From positions 620,001-684,000 of the forward strand of contig NOWV01000023.1 in the NCBI GenBank assembly GCA_003344405.1: a DNA stretch of 64,000 nucleotides. Direction: 5' to 3'. Source of the stretch: Trichoplax sp. H2 (taxonomy: Eukaryota; Placozoa; Uniplacotomia; Trichoplacea). Each line of letters opens with the position of its first letter. Position 1 is the first letter of the stretch. Shown one piece after another: positions 47,001 to 61,300 of the stretch. The position numbers and the translations under genes were made by a program. The notes under the pieces were generated by a model. The model worked only from the letters and a program-made list of their open reading frames with translations, did no database searches and had not been told where the DNA came from.

Positions 47001-50000
47001 TCAAAATTGCAGTTTTTAATGCATTTATTCAAACAATATCATTCCATTTATTATTAGCCCACTGCTTATGAATTAGACCGGTATTTCATCTTGTAATTGA
47101 ATTTCAATTATATGCATAGAAAATAAAAGAAGGTGATTCCTTTATTATCTTATTATAACCAAGTTATTTTTATTAACATTAGTTTAGGTTTACTATCAAT
47201 TGTAAAATTGCGTTGTAAACAGAATGATAATACTATTAATATAAACTACTGCCTACATTTTATGGTATCAAACTTCGATTAATAATAAAATTTAATCAAT
47301 TTTATACTCCTTTCATAACAGGTGTAACTTTAAAGGATGTAGATAATATGGGGAATTTTATAAGCTATGATCTAATGAACTAATAAACTAACATTATCTG
47401 GCCGTTTAATGGTAATGACCTATCTGACAATACAATAACTGAAATTGTTTTGTATGTATAATTTAATTTACTTTATTGACGATGCTGAATAATATGTGTC
47501 AGTACGACATTAAATTTGAATTTTATAAAATAATGAATATCTTATGATAACTTGCGTATTAAATACCATTTCGATACCCAAGTAGTGGATGGGATATAGT
47601 ATTTGTTAGGTGGCTTAATATTGCATATAGCACCTTTTTACAGTCGTGAGATTCCACCTTTTTCGTTTTCAGAATTTAATCGTAAGAATTCTATACCAAA
47701 AATTTATTTAGGCTAAGAGTCACAATTATTTGTTCTGGTAGAATGGGCTTCATTTAGGCATTACAGAATACCATAAATCAATCAATTAATTGTGCCACTT
47801 AAGACTAGCTTTAATGATTGCTTAAATATAAAATAGTAGACAGCATTCCGTAAACTCAATTTCAATAACAATACATATCCAGTTCAGTAAGTTATACGTA
47901 CAGGATAGAATAAAATAAAGGCTACGAATTATGTAAGAAACTCAAAAAGGCATTTAGCCGTTAGGATATTTGTCGACAATATTGGCTATAAGAATAAAGT
48001 ATTTGGAAACAATATATTGCAGATTAACGACAGTTCCTCATGCATTTAACTACCATCTACAGCGAAATTACTTATTAAATTTCTATTGGATATCTGCGGC
48101 CGACACTTTTATTAGATGAGTCGACATTATATTATTATGACCACCATTTCGATAAAAAAATTAGACCATGGCTGAATAAACGAATGATTCAGTTACTAAA
48201 TTTACAGCTAATTGTTTAGCAAAATAACTTTTCTTTATCCGAAATATATGAATATGTGTTAATGGATTTCGTCGAGACTTAGTCCTATATCGTATAGTAA
48301 TAATAACACCAATCTTTCCTTTTACAGAAAATTTTATAGACTGTTACTGATATTGTTAATACAGTAAGCTATTCGTATATTTTATAAACTATGCTCGACT
48401 TTTTATGCTGTAAATAGCTTTGAGACAAAAGTCTTCAATATCAAATAGAATGTATTGTTAAGATAGTTGCATATGTCAAGACTTAGGGCTATTGTTATCT
48501 TGAAGCCTAAAAGATCATGGTCATAAAGATTCAGAAATAATATGAAAGATTGTGAGGATGGGATCGATCTCTAAAACAAACAATTTACTCTAAGAAATAG
48601 TTTTAAATTTTATCGAATTAAATAGATGCTTAATAAACAATGGAAGTAGCTTATAATAACTGAAATCTGCAAATTATCCAAGTATACTGTGTATGTTAGA
48701 TATACAAATATACTATTGTCAATCAAGAGTTTAACGGTGTGCCGTAAACCATTAAATTTCAAATACGACAGGTATTATCTAAATGGTAGAATTTTAAACT
48801 GATTATATTCTTGATTTACAGTATTTATAATTTTATATCAATTTAGGAAGTGATGTTAATTAGTCTAGACATTAGCCGATTAAATTGCTGTTGGCAGTTA
48901 CAGATGATATAGTATGATGATGTATCGTAAAAAATTACAATGCCCTCAAGGCAAGCTACCGAAAATTTTTGATAACGAATAAAGATAATATCTATAATGC
49001 TCTCAGCTTTAAAAATAATAGAGTAACAGTAGATGCGGAACTTCCTAGTAATGGTTGCTGATAAATATTTTATAATCCTATCAAGTAAATTTTCTAGATA
49101 AATTGATAGAAGATCATTACGAATTACTATGCCAATTCTATATTATTTTTAAGATATCATTTAAATAGCATCGAGCCAGGACACACTTTTCAGTAGAGTA
49201 GAACTACATTAATTTAATGCTTAGATATTTGTAAGGCTTCTATTTATGTTTTGACTAAGCGTGTTTACAGATATATTATTTTCATTCCTTAAGCTTTTGT
49301 CTTACGATATAACTGAATTAAGGATTATAAAGCTACAATATGACCCTGGTGGCGCATATAAAGCCATTAAATGCTAATCTAAGTTACCCGTAGCCAAATA
49401 GCTTGTGACTAGTGAAACAGGTAAAGATATAAAATATGGTGTAAAAGTGGCAGTTCCATGCTATTATTAGAGCTACTCTATAAACTATATTTAGTTATTT
49501 CGATTTATTATTTAATTACTCTAGCTAATTGTAGTGTATTTAGAATATACTATAACCATATTCTGCTCTTAAATATAGACATGTGTGACAGTGTTATGTA
49601 CTGTATTAGAGTAGAAATATCTATGTTAAGATAATCCTGTTAGCCTATCCTTATTTTAGTTAACTTCTAATTTGGATATACTGTGTTTTAATATAACATT
49701 GACTTTTTACGACAGAGACACATATACATGTAATGAAATTAATAATTATAATAGGGAATGCAAATCATCTACTTACAGTTCGAATCATTGTGATTGTAAT
49801 TTACTTATGGTAGATTGTAAATTATCATGGAAATGTTCCGTGATAGGACATATCGTAATCTGACTATTCTGTATTAGTCATTACATGTCTATGTTCTTAA
49901 ATACTGTTGTCTGCATTAAGGGAGCAGTAACTAAAATTAATATCTAATTCAGTAAATGATTCCAAAGTTAATTGTATTAACTATGACTCATGAACTATTG

Positions 50001-52429
50001 AGGAATAGTATATAAATGCAGTATATCATGAAATAAAGTGGATTCTCAAACTTAGTGTTTAACGTAAAATACGAGGCGTCTAAGTCTTTGTGTAGTCTGC
50101 TAGTAGAGCAAAAAGTATTTCTGATAGTGTAGATATCGTTCCTTGATACGTGGTTCAAGGAATTGACTTATTGATCGTACATTACATTATCTTGTTGTAA
50201 AGTTTTTTTGTGACAACATGTTGTATTGATCTTATATTTATACATATCTACAGTCTGTTCGCTCTACATTCAAATATGGCTTACTACATTTAGTTATTAC
50301 AGTCCTCGCTATTTTCTACAATCATCTGCTATTCTAAAATCTGTTATGGTATATATTGTATCTAATCCTACAATCATATTCTCTGCATGTGTTCTAATGC
50401 CATAGCTATAAATACTGCCATTTTCTACCTTAGACTTCTTAAGTTGCATTATTAGTCACAGTTAGCATTCACATGTTACTCACAGCAGCTACCAAGCTGA
50501 CCTACTGTAATTATCACGCTGTACCTAACTACTATCTACAATAAGGTATCCTCTTTTCTTAAACTCCTTGTACAATTCTCTGCATGATAACTAAATCCAC
50601 ATTATCTGACTCTTCGAACCCTCCATCACACTGATATACTGAAAGAAATATACATATATGATAATTACGCTGTAAATTAATGCTCTAAGCAATCCCTACT
50701 ATTTATTTCCAAACATCAACTGTAGTACCTTGTTCCTTTTACACGGAAATCATACGCGGATATGATGTTTGAGTAAATCTCTGGAGGGTGCCACAACTAA
50801 AAACAATCGAATAGCTATTGGTATTTGTAGCAGATTCACTAGGAATCTTGTAACTTGCAGCTAGATGATAATACGATGCCAAAACTCCATTAAAGTACAT
50901 GCCTTATAGTCAGTTTTACTTTGAACGCTGATAACTAAGGCATATAGCTTTAAGATGCTTAGGTAGTAGTATTTAAAAATGGAAAACATACTGTACTTTA
51001 TACTCTGCTAATAATTTCGTAATTAAAAGAAGATTATGCTATAATTAAGAACGTTGTCATTGTAGCCTAATAATTAATATTTATTAATCAGCTTTTAGCC
51101 CACATGATATAAAAATTTCTACCATGTATGCACTTGAATTATTCTTGAAATTTTCACTATATTACTGGATTTGTAAATTTAATATAACTAGTAATACAGT
51201 AACTCCTTTAATTCATAAAATAGTTTAGTATTCTAAGTGATTTTTTTAATATACTGGAACTACTTTTGTATTGCACACTAGACATAAATTACGTACTGCT
51301 GCACTTATGATAAACCTTCAATTGATATGGAATTTTATTGAGGCTTACAATCCAGAAGATTTCAAATTCATACACTTATGATTTGGACATTTTACTAGAG
51401 TTGAAAGTTTAAAATTTTAGTTCATTGGAGTATGTTCAAATTAAGTCAAACTCGATAATTGGTAAAATTTTTTAATTTTGTACGTAAAATTATAGTAACA
51501 CTTATTGCTAATTTAATACATCAGGTCGAGTTCAGCCAATGAAGATTTTCGTCTCAAATTTAGTAAAATTGGTTGCGATATCAGTAGTGGATCTTATTTC
51601 GAGACCATCAATAGTCTTAAAAGTTATTACTGTTCAGTATCATGATGTGAATACTGACACTATCGTAGCAAGAGTTTGATACACCATAGTGACAATTGAA
51701 ATTCTTATTTCCTACACTGATATTAAATAGAATTGAATAAAGCACTGAAATAATCATTGCAATAATTTCCTACCGCTGATAGGTTATACATTGGTGATGT
51801 TGAAGAGAAAATGCAAGATATTTTAAGTTAAGTTAAAATTGAAAATTTACTTGCTGGAGTTACGTCCATTGCACGTTTATTCTGCTCGTTCACAGCCTAT
51901 GATCTTAAAGAAATCTTGTTCAAAAACTTTATTGGATACGGTATGCAAGTCTTCTTTAAAAAATATATTTATGGCAGCGATAAATTTATCGGGCTGCCGA
52001 GTTTTCATTTTGGAGTAAAAATTTATAGCAATCATTTAATTATCTCTTTTTACCGAACTGAAAATGAATTTTGTACTAATCTAATTTGATGCTGTCAGGT
52101 ATTGCAGTTGCGAATTGAATCTGAAAATATTAGAAGCTGTAAAAAGAAAGAAAATTACTTTCTAAAGGAACTTTGGGATTCTATTATATTGAATAACTTT
52201 AATTAGTTCATAATCTTATAAGAACCATGCAAGAATTGCTAATTAAGAGATTACCCTAGTAATAGATAATAATTTTTGAAATAAAGTACTTAAGTCCTAT
52301 CGTTATGGCTCTTCCGAAAAAATTTTAATAGTCTACTCGCATCTTACTTTTAGAGGCTAATTAGTGAGATTTAGCATCCTAGTTTTTAAGATGTTGCATA
52401 AATTTTTCATCATATGATGGAAGAGGTCT

Positions 52430-52455
52430 ATTGACGGAGTCTGTACTCCGTCAAT
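52430..52455. repeat. perfect 11-bp-arm hairpin ATTGACGGAGT/ACTCCGTCAAT
   Basis: Perfect inverted repeat with the 4-base loop CTGT. It lies at the left edge of the LTR-like segment. Confidence 0.75.
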
Positions 52456-52993
52456 TAATTGTAGCGTTAGTTTTAGTAATTAGTAATTGAGATTTTAGTA
52501 ATTGTTAATAACCTTTATTTATTAGGTATTCGATAATTATAACGTTGTTAGTAGTCATACTTGTTGTAGACTCTGTGCAGAGTAGTGTACTTACAGAGGT
52601 GACAACTTATATTCACACATAGTAATTTCTGTTACTTTGTGCCGAGCCTTTGATTGTTAATTGGCTCTTAATTAGTTTCTAACTCATTAGTGTTGTTTAC
52701 GCCGTCTGCCGTACTAAACTATATAGACAGTCGGCTATACAAAAGCTATATAATTTTAGAGTTATTTATCTAAGCTGTGCACCGAGTGCAACCGAGCTAG
52801 GGTATATAAAGGCTGATGCTCTCATTAGCAGTGGAGTTGACGATTGACCGTGTAGTGTACGTGAGTAGTTACAGTAGGTTTCCTTGTCGTGGGCTGAACA
52901 CGACATCTATCAATAGACTTCGTTAATGATTGATAGATATACCGGCTACTAAATTTGGCTCGATAGGTTATGAAGAAAATCGAGGGCAATAAA
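52442..52993 (+). mobile_element. possible solo LTR with TATA box and poly(A) signal
   Basis: A patch less A+T-rich than its surroundings. It has a clear TATATAAAGG at 52803-52812, an initiator-like TCATTAGCAG about 15 bases after it, and AATAAA at 52988, about 180 bp after the TATA. That TATA, R, poly(A) order is what an LTR contains. It starts near TGTACTCCGTC, next to a hairpin. Against it: no second copy, no target-site duplication found by eye and no gag/pol in the window. It could instead be an ordinary promoter and short first exon. Confidence 0.3.
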
Positions 52994-54366
52994 ACATTTT
53001 AAAATTTACAAGTTTTAATTCGGGCAAAACTTGAGCAGGAACTATAAATATCTTTCCTGAGAACAGAAATAACAGCTTGGAATAGATGATAGTCACTTGC
53101 CAAAAAAATAAATTTATGTGATGTTATGCTTTGTTCATTTAGATATTATAGTTTAGTACGGTAACAGACCAATCAAACTACAAAATAGTAGGAGTCTCAT
53201 TTATAGATTCTCTAAGAATTGCAGTAAAAAAAGGCTAAGAGTTTAAGCAGTGATATATATCGTTATAGTTAGTTATTACCTACATAACCTACGATAATGT
53301 GGCGAAGCTAATAAATAGATTTTAGTTTTGAATATTTTTGTTAATATATTTTACAGGAGTAAAATTAGCTGTAAATTAGAACTAAAATTACTTCGATTTG
53401 AGTTGGCTATAATAAATACTACCGCATATACTCGTACCTATAATCATATGTATTACTTCTGTAGTCGGATAAATAGATTTATCCTATTTTCATACAGATT
53501 GCAATAATTGTAGAATTTTCGATCACATAATGTCTTTCATGTTAGAATTGAAGCAATATGACATCTCTAATTTATATTTTCTAGATCGTAAACATATTAT
53601 AATTCAATTCGAACCTACGTATAATAATTTATGTTATTTTCCAAGTCTTTTCAGTCTAGAAATTGTATACTCTTACGAGTACATATTTTATTTCGACTAA
53701 AAAATCACACTTTTGTAGATGCAGATTTTCCTTTAGATAATAATCTGTGATAAATCTTTTTCAATACCCAAATATATACACGGTAGATAATAATATTGAT
53801 CCCGATTGATGACTATTTAGGCTAATAGTGATATAGAACAAATTGATATTACTTATTATTACGGTCAGCGGCGTTAAAATAGTGAGATCAGGTAATAATT
53901 TCATGAGATAGACAAAAGATTTTTCTATTTGAATTAGATTAGAATAACATACAAATAAACCTGAAATATGCATTAAATACTCAAAATTAGATTCTTGCTA
54001 AAAGTTATTGACTTAAATGTTTCAACTTTATCAAAATATTCTAAAATAAAGCAAGATTCGATTACTCATGAGATTGTTAAAATGCAAATATAGAGCTTTT
54101 ATACGCATACTCTAATTAACAGATCGTGCTGATGTACCTTACATTAATATAGTTACTCCAAAGAAATAATGTGTGTCGCTGTCGTTATTCGATATTGATA
54201 ATCCATAGAGCCATTAGTGAGTTTATAGAGTCTACAATTTTCGATACTCTCAAATAAGTTAAAGTCTGCTCTGTGAAAAAGCACAAGATCGGATGCTCTT
54301 ATACCAGAAATTATGTGAATTTTGATACGCTATAGAGTCTGTAATAATTGGGTTTACTTTTAATCA

Positions 54367-55386
54367 TCATCTTACTTTCATTTCATGTGATCGATATATA
54401 CGCGTACACGGTTGGTAGTAACTGCTAAAGATGTAGATAAAGGGATTGATTGCCGCAGTCATAGTTACGCACATTAATAATATCGGAATAGTCCTTTCGT
54501 AAGTGAAATTTTGAAGCAATGGTGATTTAGTAATTCGAATAACAGCAGCAAATCCTATCGGCAACCAACTAATAACATTCGCAATTACGATAATAACAGC
54601 CATCTTTAAAACTTTCCTCTCATAGATACTGCATTGCGATCTTAGTACCAGTCGAACAGATTTAACGGTTTTGAAAATCATCACATACATAAATGTAATA
54701 ATAATAGTTGCTAATAAAGCCCATGCTATTGATAGAAAGGATAATATTCGAATGAAAATAATATTAATATCTGCTGTAATACATAAATTCGCATAAACTA
54801 GCCAAACATGATAATCAGTTAAAAAAACTGAACTAATCACTAATATTGAAGCAATGAGTAAAGAAGTCAACCAAAATAACAAGACAGATCTTTTGGCGAT
54901 ACGATATGTTAATTTATACTTACTAGTTGGATGAAGAATAGAAATATATCGATCAGTGGTGACAATGAGACTGATCCCAATTGACAAGTGAAATGTTAAC
55001 TGAATTATAAATCTAGCTAAAAAACAAAATGGACTTTTTAACCACTGATTTGGTAGATCAAGAATGGAAGAATTATTTTCGATTTGAGTATTGTTGCGTT
55101 GCCAAATATTATAATGTGCATCAGCGGACAAAATGATGAATAAATGTACTACCGTGAACAGATCTGAAACAGCTAAGTTAGTAAACAGAAATAAAGTTAT
55201 TTTACCAAGTCTGGAAGAATTGTATCTATGATGAAGGATGCTATCGGCTTGTTGATTTGGATAAGTTTTTCTTTTTCGCAAATTATGATTCATGACTATT
55301 ACTGTGCTATTACCAATAAATCCTATGATGCTCAACGTCCAGCCGAAAATTCTGGCTATTGTGTTGCTATTTAGGACAGATTCCAT
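54367..55386 (-). CDS. rhodopsin-family (class A) G protein-coupled receptor, intronless
   Basis: 339-residue seven-transmembrane receptor in one exon. The frame runs 19 codons further to a TTG at 55443, but the first ATG is 55386. Landmarks: GN at 25-26 (TM1), NLAVSD with Asp75 (TM2), Cys121 before TM3, DRY at 145-147, Trp in TM4 (FWLTSLL), a Cys in extracellular loop 2 (ANLCITAD) able to pair with Cys121, SWLP at 273-276 (TM6, Ser for the usual Cys), and NPFIY at 314-318 (TM7). TM5 lacks the usual Pro (FLSIAWALLATIIITFMYVM). Extracellular loop 1 is unusually long (~30 residues) with N-glycosylation sequons NNT and NNSS. The short tail has one Cys (PCTRIY), a possible palmitoylation site. 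The layout suits a peptide-type receptor, but the ligand cannot be told. Confidence 0.9.
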   Translation of the reverse strand: MESVLNSNTIARIFGWTLSIIGFIGNSTVIVMNHNLRKRKTYPNQQADSILHHRYNSSRLGKITLFLFTNLAVSDLFTVVHLFIILSADAHYNIWQRNNTQIENNSSILDLPNQWLKSPFCFLARFIIQLTFHLSIGISLIVTTDRYISILHPTSKYKLTYRIAKRSVLLFWLTSLLIASILVISSVFLTDYHVWLVYANLCITADINIIFIRILSFLSIAWALLATIIITFMYVMIFKTVKSVRLVLRSQCSIYERKVLKMAVIIVIANVISWLPIGFAAVIRITKSPLLQNFTYERTIPILLMCVTMTAAINPFIYIFSSYYQPCTRIYRSHEMKVR

Positions 55387-58300
55387 GTGCTTTAAAATGG
55401 ATATGACCCGATTAGCTAACGCAAGCAAAAGAAAATTATCCAAAAATTAAAAGACAGTGATACAAACTAAACCAAGAGAAATTTTGGTACGTGATCAGAC
55501 AAGATAGTTGTACAACTAGTTTCTTTATGTGCGTATATTCTCAAAAGATATACCGAAGATGATATTATGATTAACTTGTTATTTAATTTTACTCACGAAT
55601 CAGCGAAGCTTAGAGGACTAGGTGAATAAGACATTCATAAGCCTAACTAAAAAATATAGCTTTGAATAATTTATTTTTATTTCTTGCTGTGAAGGTATCT
55701 TATATCTTGCTTTTATGTGTCGCCACTCAACTTGCAATCGCAATGCCAAGTTAGTTTAGACCAGTGTTGATCATATTAAAATCAATTTGATATACTTTCT
55801 TAGCAAGTCTTTTTTATCGGAAAAGGACTATTATTTTTATTATAAATCAAACGGCAAAGACACTGCGGGTTGATTTATTACTAGATTATCCTTCGACTGA
55901 TGTCATTACAATAACTTAATGGGTGTCTGGAATAATTTCGATTTAGCTGTAAATACGCTTCAGTAATCCTTTTCAAACGAGTATCGTACCATATATTGTT
56001 TACTAATATTCATTATAGCAAATTTGTATTGCTTTTATAGCTCATTATATGATTCAATCACTTTAAAAATTTGCTATACGAGGCATTGACCTGTCTAATG
56101 TGATTTTATTTCGGCCCGATGGCCTGCTCTAAAGTTAATAAATTTTATTTATATTCGGTAATACTGAAGCAATAGGGACATGACATGATCTAGAACGTTA
56201 AAGTACTGTATTTATCTTGTATGGCACAGTATATGCGCATGACAGTGAATATTATTTTTTTTACAGAGTTTATTGCCGCTTTACAGCATAAAAGTTATTG
56301 ACTGTAGTATCAGCAAGATTAATCAATATGGAATATTGTCTTTGATTGGCGCCATACGAATCCATCGTTAAAATTTATCTAATTTTAAGGCTAAATTGGA
56401 GATAGAACTATCTCAATCTTCTAGATTGCAACGATAACGATCAAATGGGAAATATATGAAGCTGTTTAGTTTTTTTATTTTCAAGTAAACTATGGTATTG
56501 AAAATTTAATATTTGTCAGTGTCTTGTTCTGTACCATAATATATTTAATTTGGTAGCATACAGACGAAAGATTTATTATCAATTATAATATTTAGTACGG
56601 AATAAATTCACTCAACTTGATACTATCGCGCATTATTGATAAAAATTTAATGTCTTAGTTAGTCATCAAATTATTTTCAACGACTACTGTAGATTTATTT
56701 GATATGGTATTTTTTTTGGAAGCAGATATGATCAAGAATAGGGCATAAAATATATTTTTAATGCACGGCATTAAGGATAATAAACAATTTTATAAAATTC
56801 GTTAATTTAAAATTTTTTGGCTGCTATACTGCTCAATGCAACAATAACTTCAGTACTAAATTGTAAAGGTATGCAATATTTGTTTCTTTAGCAACCATGG
56901 ATTACTCATAGTTTTCGTCAACTAGGTGTGAATCTTTTTTAGACAGCAGCCAACTAATTAAGCAGCCATGAAAATCAATGGATATGAGACAATAATATGA
57001 TAGAATAAGCCCTTGAACTGACTAAATTTTTTTTGTAGCGCTTTGATTAAGTTTATTCTCTTGCCTCTATATATATTCACAAGAAAATGAAGTCTTTATT
57101 GGAAATAAAGTCTGGCTAAATGCAATGATAATTAATAATTATTATAGTAATTTATAGGAGTACTTATATGAGTTCTGAAGTCTGTACTTTGATATTATGC
57201 TGATTTTGATTCATCTTATGCATTAAGCCGCAATTGTTAATTTTAGGATGTTAAGGAATTACGGCGCAGTATGAATGTCAAAACAAATAAATAAGTTGTA
57301 TAATAGTTGGTAATTTCAGTGATTTAGAGTGATGCCAATCATTTCTTTTTCTTGGAATTAAACATGTTAGAACGGACACGTTCAAGAATCTATAATTAAA
57401 CATCCTTTCAGAGCTTAGTTACGGTTTTAAAACTGCCTACAATCTTAGTTTTACCAATCAATTACCCGTAGCAATTCTAGAGAATGGACTTCGATGTGAA
57501 AATAATGTCCCAGTTTACTAAGTTATCATAAAATTTATTTTTAAAATACTTTCAAGTCTATAAAGTACTTTAATCATCATACCATGATTTTATTAGCAGA
57601 AAATACTAATATACTCCTAATTCGGTCATTTGATAACTTTAAAATGCTTAAGACCATAGCGGAATATCAATAAAGAAAAAACATAGAAAAATTAATACTG
57701 AATAAATAAACAAATTTTCAATTCAATTTTCAGTTGATATGCTCCCTTGCTTTATGCTCGCATTACATTTCGTATTAATCAACTAATATATATGGTACAG
57801 TATATAATTGTATCTAGATGAACAAGATATTTTTTGTCTGTATTTCAACCTTAATAAGCATAAGGTATTGATTCCTGTTGCTTATAATCATTTCTGTGGT
57901 TCGATAGTGTTGATTAACTAGTACTATAGTACGAGTGTACAATCTTTGTAATTTACTGAAAAACTTTATATGTTTGTCCTACACATGACAATAGAAATGG
58001 AAAAGGTGATTGCTTACTGTAGCTCGATATATGATTTATTATTTAATAATTACTACAATTAAAATTTAGGTTGTTAATGGAATGGCGACGTTAAGATGTG
58101 ACTTGTATTTTATCTCACTTTTAACATATGGAAATCTCCAAATTTGCGATTGATGATAAAGGAAAATATGATGATTTTCTACAGGATATGTGTAGCAAAA
58201 GCCATTGTTTCAGATTTAAATTGCAGTAGATGATACAAAGATTTGCTTGTATTGTAGGGGGTATTCTCGGTTTCATTAATTTAAAGATGTAAATGGGTGA

Positions 58301-61300
58301 TCCATTTCGCATCTAATGGCTAAGGTGTAAATCAATATCACGGAGGCAATGAAGATGACGTAATAAAAATCATTGAGACAACTATCTGTGTAACCAAATG
58401 ATCAATTCATTGTTATTGAGAAAAAAATTAATTAAATTTTCAATAAAAATTGTCAGATCAACATTAATAAAATATATTTAGGGTTTATATATATACTGAT
58501 ATCCTGGACTTTGGATACTAAATTAACAATGATGAAAATAGATTTTATAATTGATAACGGAATATAGACATTAGCGTTCATGGTATACAGCCAAAGTATT
58601 GCATAGACAATACATATCATTTAGAATCAATTTTAAATTTCAAAATTAGAACTGAAACTTCGAAAACAATCGATCATCAATATAGCACCAATTTTTAGCT
58701 TTCGAACGTGTCCAGTACCTGCAGAGTTAGCATCATTTTATAGTGTCCACTGATACCTGAATGCAATTTTATTTAAGATACATGTAAAGATCAATTTATT
58801 ATGAGATAAACTCTCGGTGATTGTAACATCTAGATTTATTAACAAATCTAAGCTACAGACTTATTTATTTAGATAAAGAAGCTATTGTATGATATTAATA
58901 GAGATGAAAAATTCATAAAATAGTGAGAAAATAAAAGCTACAATGTTACTTATTGTGGAAATAAGGAGCAAGTAGACAGTAAGTCTGGTAAACGATAACA
59001 ATAGAATCACACGATATCTGGAGAATAAAGTAATTATAAGTATTGCGTGACTGGAATGACTTAAACTCTATTTCCAGCGATAATAATTAATTAAAACGAA
59101 TACTCTTTTGCCAATACATGCTACTTTCTTATAGAGTATATATTTCTTAATGCGAAATAATGACGAATGAAAGATAGTCTGCTTATGCTTTACTTAGCAG
59201 CAAGGATAACAGTTGCATCTATTAATTTAAATGGTGTAGCGCTTTCAGTTGTTTCATTTAGTAATCCACTATATCAAATATGACGCTCTAGTAATCGCAT
59301 TTAAAATTATTTTGCACTATTGCACAAGTATACCCTGTGAATAAATTATTTCTGTATTGAATTAGTAAACAGAAATTAATTATTCCCAATCATGTACACT
59401 AATGTACACAAAGCTGATCCTGCTAGAATATCTTAATAGCTTAATAGCCAGGTTGCGATATGAAATTTGCTCGTAAAGTATTAACTTTATATTGATGTCG
59501 TAAAATTATATTGCAGCTATGATGATAAGTACTGGGCTATCGTAATTTTAATAAGATGCTTGATTGTTTTAATAAGTCAACAATTTGTTATATAGAGTAA
59601 TTAATCATTACTTCAAGGATATGTCTATTTCTAGTTTACTGATTTCACACGGAAATATACTGCATTATTCATTATTCATGGTTTGATTTCAGGTAATTAG
59701 CACCGATCCTGAAACATTGTGTGTATTCAATTCTTTAAATATAGGTTATGACGATACATTCTAATAAAATAAGCTGAAAGCAATATCTTCATTGAAGACA
59801 GAAACTATATAACCATATAATTTTTCATATTATTCACAGATGAGTGAGAGTCTTTGTCTGACTGTTAAACGAAAAACTTCGGAAATACCTAAATCAGGAT
59901 CGCTATTGTGTTGTTAATGTGCTTACTCTATACGATATCATGACAGTAGCAGCAGAATGAATTGGCTATCAAAATGGAGCGTGATGGAAACAAAGTTTTT
60001 CAATGTTTGGAAATACTGTAATAAAGTATCTATTAAAAAAAAACATAATCCCGTAGACATTCTTAATATTAAAGAAACTGCATTTCCGTTATTCGTCAGG
60101 CACCCCGAACATATCATATACAATTCTTTATAAATTGCAGTTCTGATTGCGTGATCTTATGTGCTTATGTTACTTTACTGTCTAAGTGATAAATAGAACA
60201 GTTATTGAAGTGGTGAATTGCAGATTTTTCGATTTAATTACAGTTTTATGCCTTCGGGAGGTCGACAGTATTTAAAGTCGTACTAAAGGTGGATGCCCGG
60301 GAAGATGAACTTTACGCTTGGCTGGGAGCCTGGACATTATTGCAGTGGTATACTACTGTACTGTAGTTGGAGTTTTAAATTTTCCCAATACAAATTTCGG
60401 TTTGTAACACATCTCATTTTAAGTTCAAGTGGAGACAAAAGTTTTGAGAGTGATTCGTAGTTATTTGAATGCCTTCTTAGAGTGAAGATTTTTCGTAAAA
60501 TTGTACTTGTCTTGTTAAGAAGTTTATCAGCGAGACAATCGCTAGAAGGGTAATTCTAGATACGCAAGCGACTAAGGAAGTCCACAAACCTGGCGTTAGC
60601 ATTGTACCACATAGTAAATTGTGCCAGTTACAAGCACGAAAGCGTTTCTACTGTAATTATTTACCGTAACTCTTAATTAAGTTTTTAAGCTATGAATGCG
60701 CTTTCAAGATATCAATTTTTCGTTAGATGTATTCGATTGTTTTGTATCTGTGCCTTAATTCCTTATACAGCTCGTGCGTGCTGTTACTTCAGAAGTACTT
60801 TATTCGCTGCTTATTTCGATCTTTTACTTTGAAATTTTGTGGCGTAGTAGGATACAACGAAATGTCGCAAGACTTTGAGATAAGTCGAGATTTTTGCCTA
60901 GCTACTGGCTATCTTTCACACATCCTGCTGTGCGTCGTTACTATACGCTAATTAATGCATACTACAAGCATGCGAAGTATCATGCGTAAATTGAGCTCAA
61001 TAGTTATAGTTAAGTAGACTATACACGTTAATTAAAAAGTTGTTTGTCCGGTAAAATATAGACCAGTACTGATTATATCAGTACGGAAACAATTAGGGTA
61101 TAATTATTGTAAGAGCAATTCTACTTGATATCAAGTTAGAAAGTAGATTTGCTGCATTAACGAGCGGAAAGACTCCTATTTTGCACTATCTCCTTGTGTC
61201 GCAGACTCATTCGTGACATTATGCTACAATTTCAATTAATTCATTCAAAATATTGCTTTCGAAATCAGTCACTAAAATAAATTGAGTAGCGAACATTCTT

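Larger units (their letters stand above)
41057..54366. other. 13-kb gene-poor A+T-rich stretch
   Basis: Nothing here supports a protein gene. It contains a purine-rich run near 41.88-42.01 kb, a short TCTA microsatellite near 42.74-42.77 kb, a perfect hairpin at 52430-52455 and an LTR-like segment at 52.44-52.99 kb. A plus-strand frame at 43577-43780 has an ATG (MINSVWPVKLSYLGALSDR) but no recognised family, and I do not call it. Confidence 0.5.

Noticed and set aside
49775-49795. AGTTCGAATCA resembling a tRNA T-loop
   Set aside because: No acceptor stem, D-arm or anticodon arm can be placed around it; no tRNA gene was found anywhere in the window by eye.
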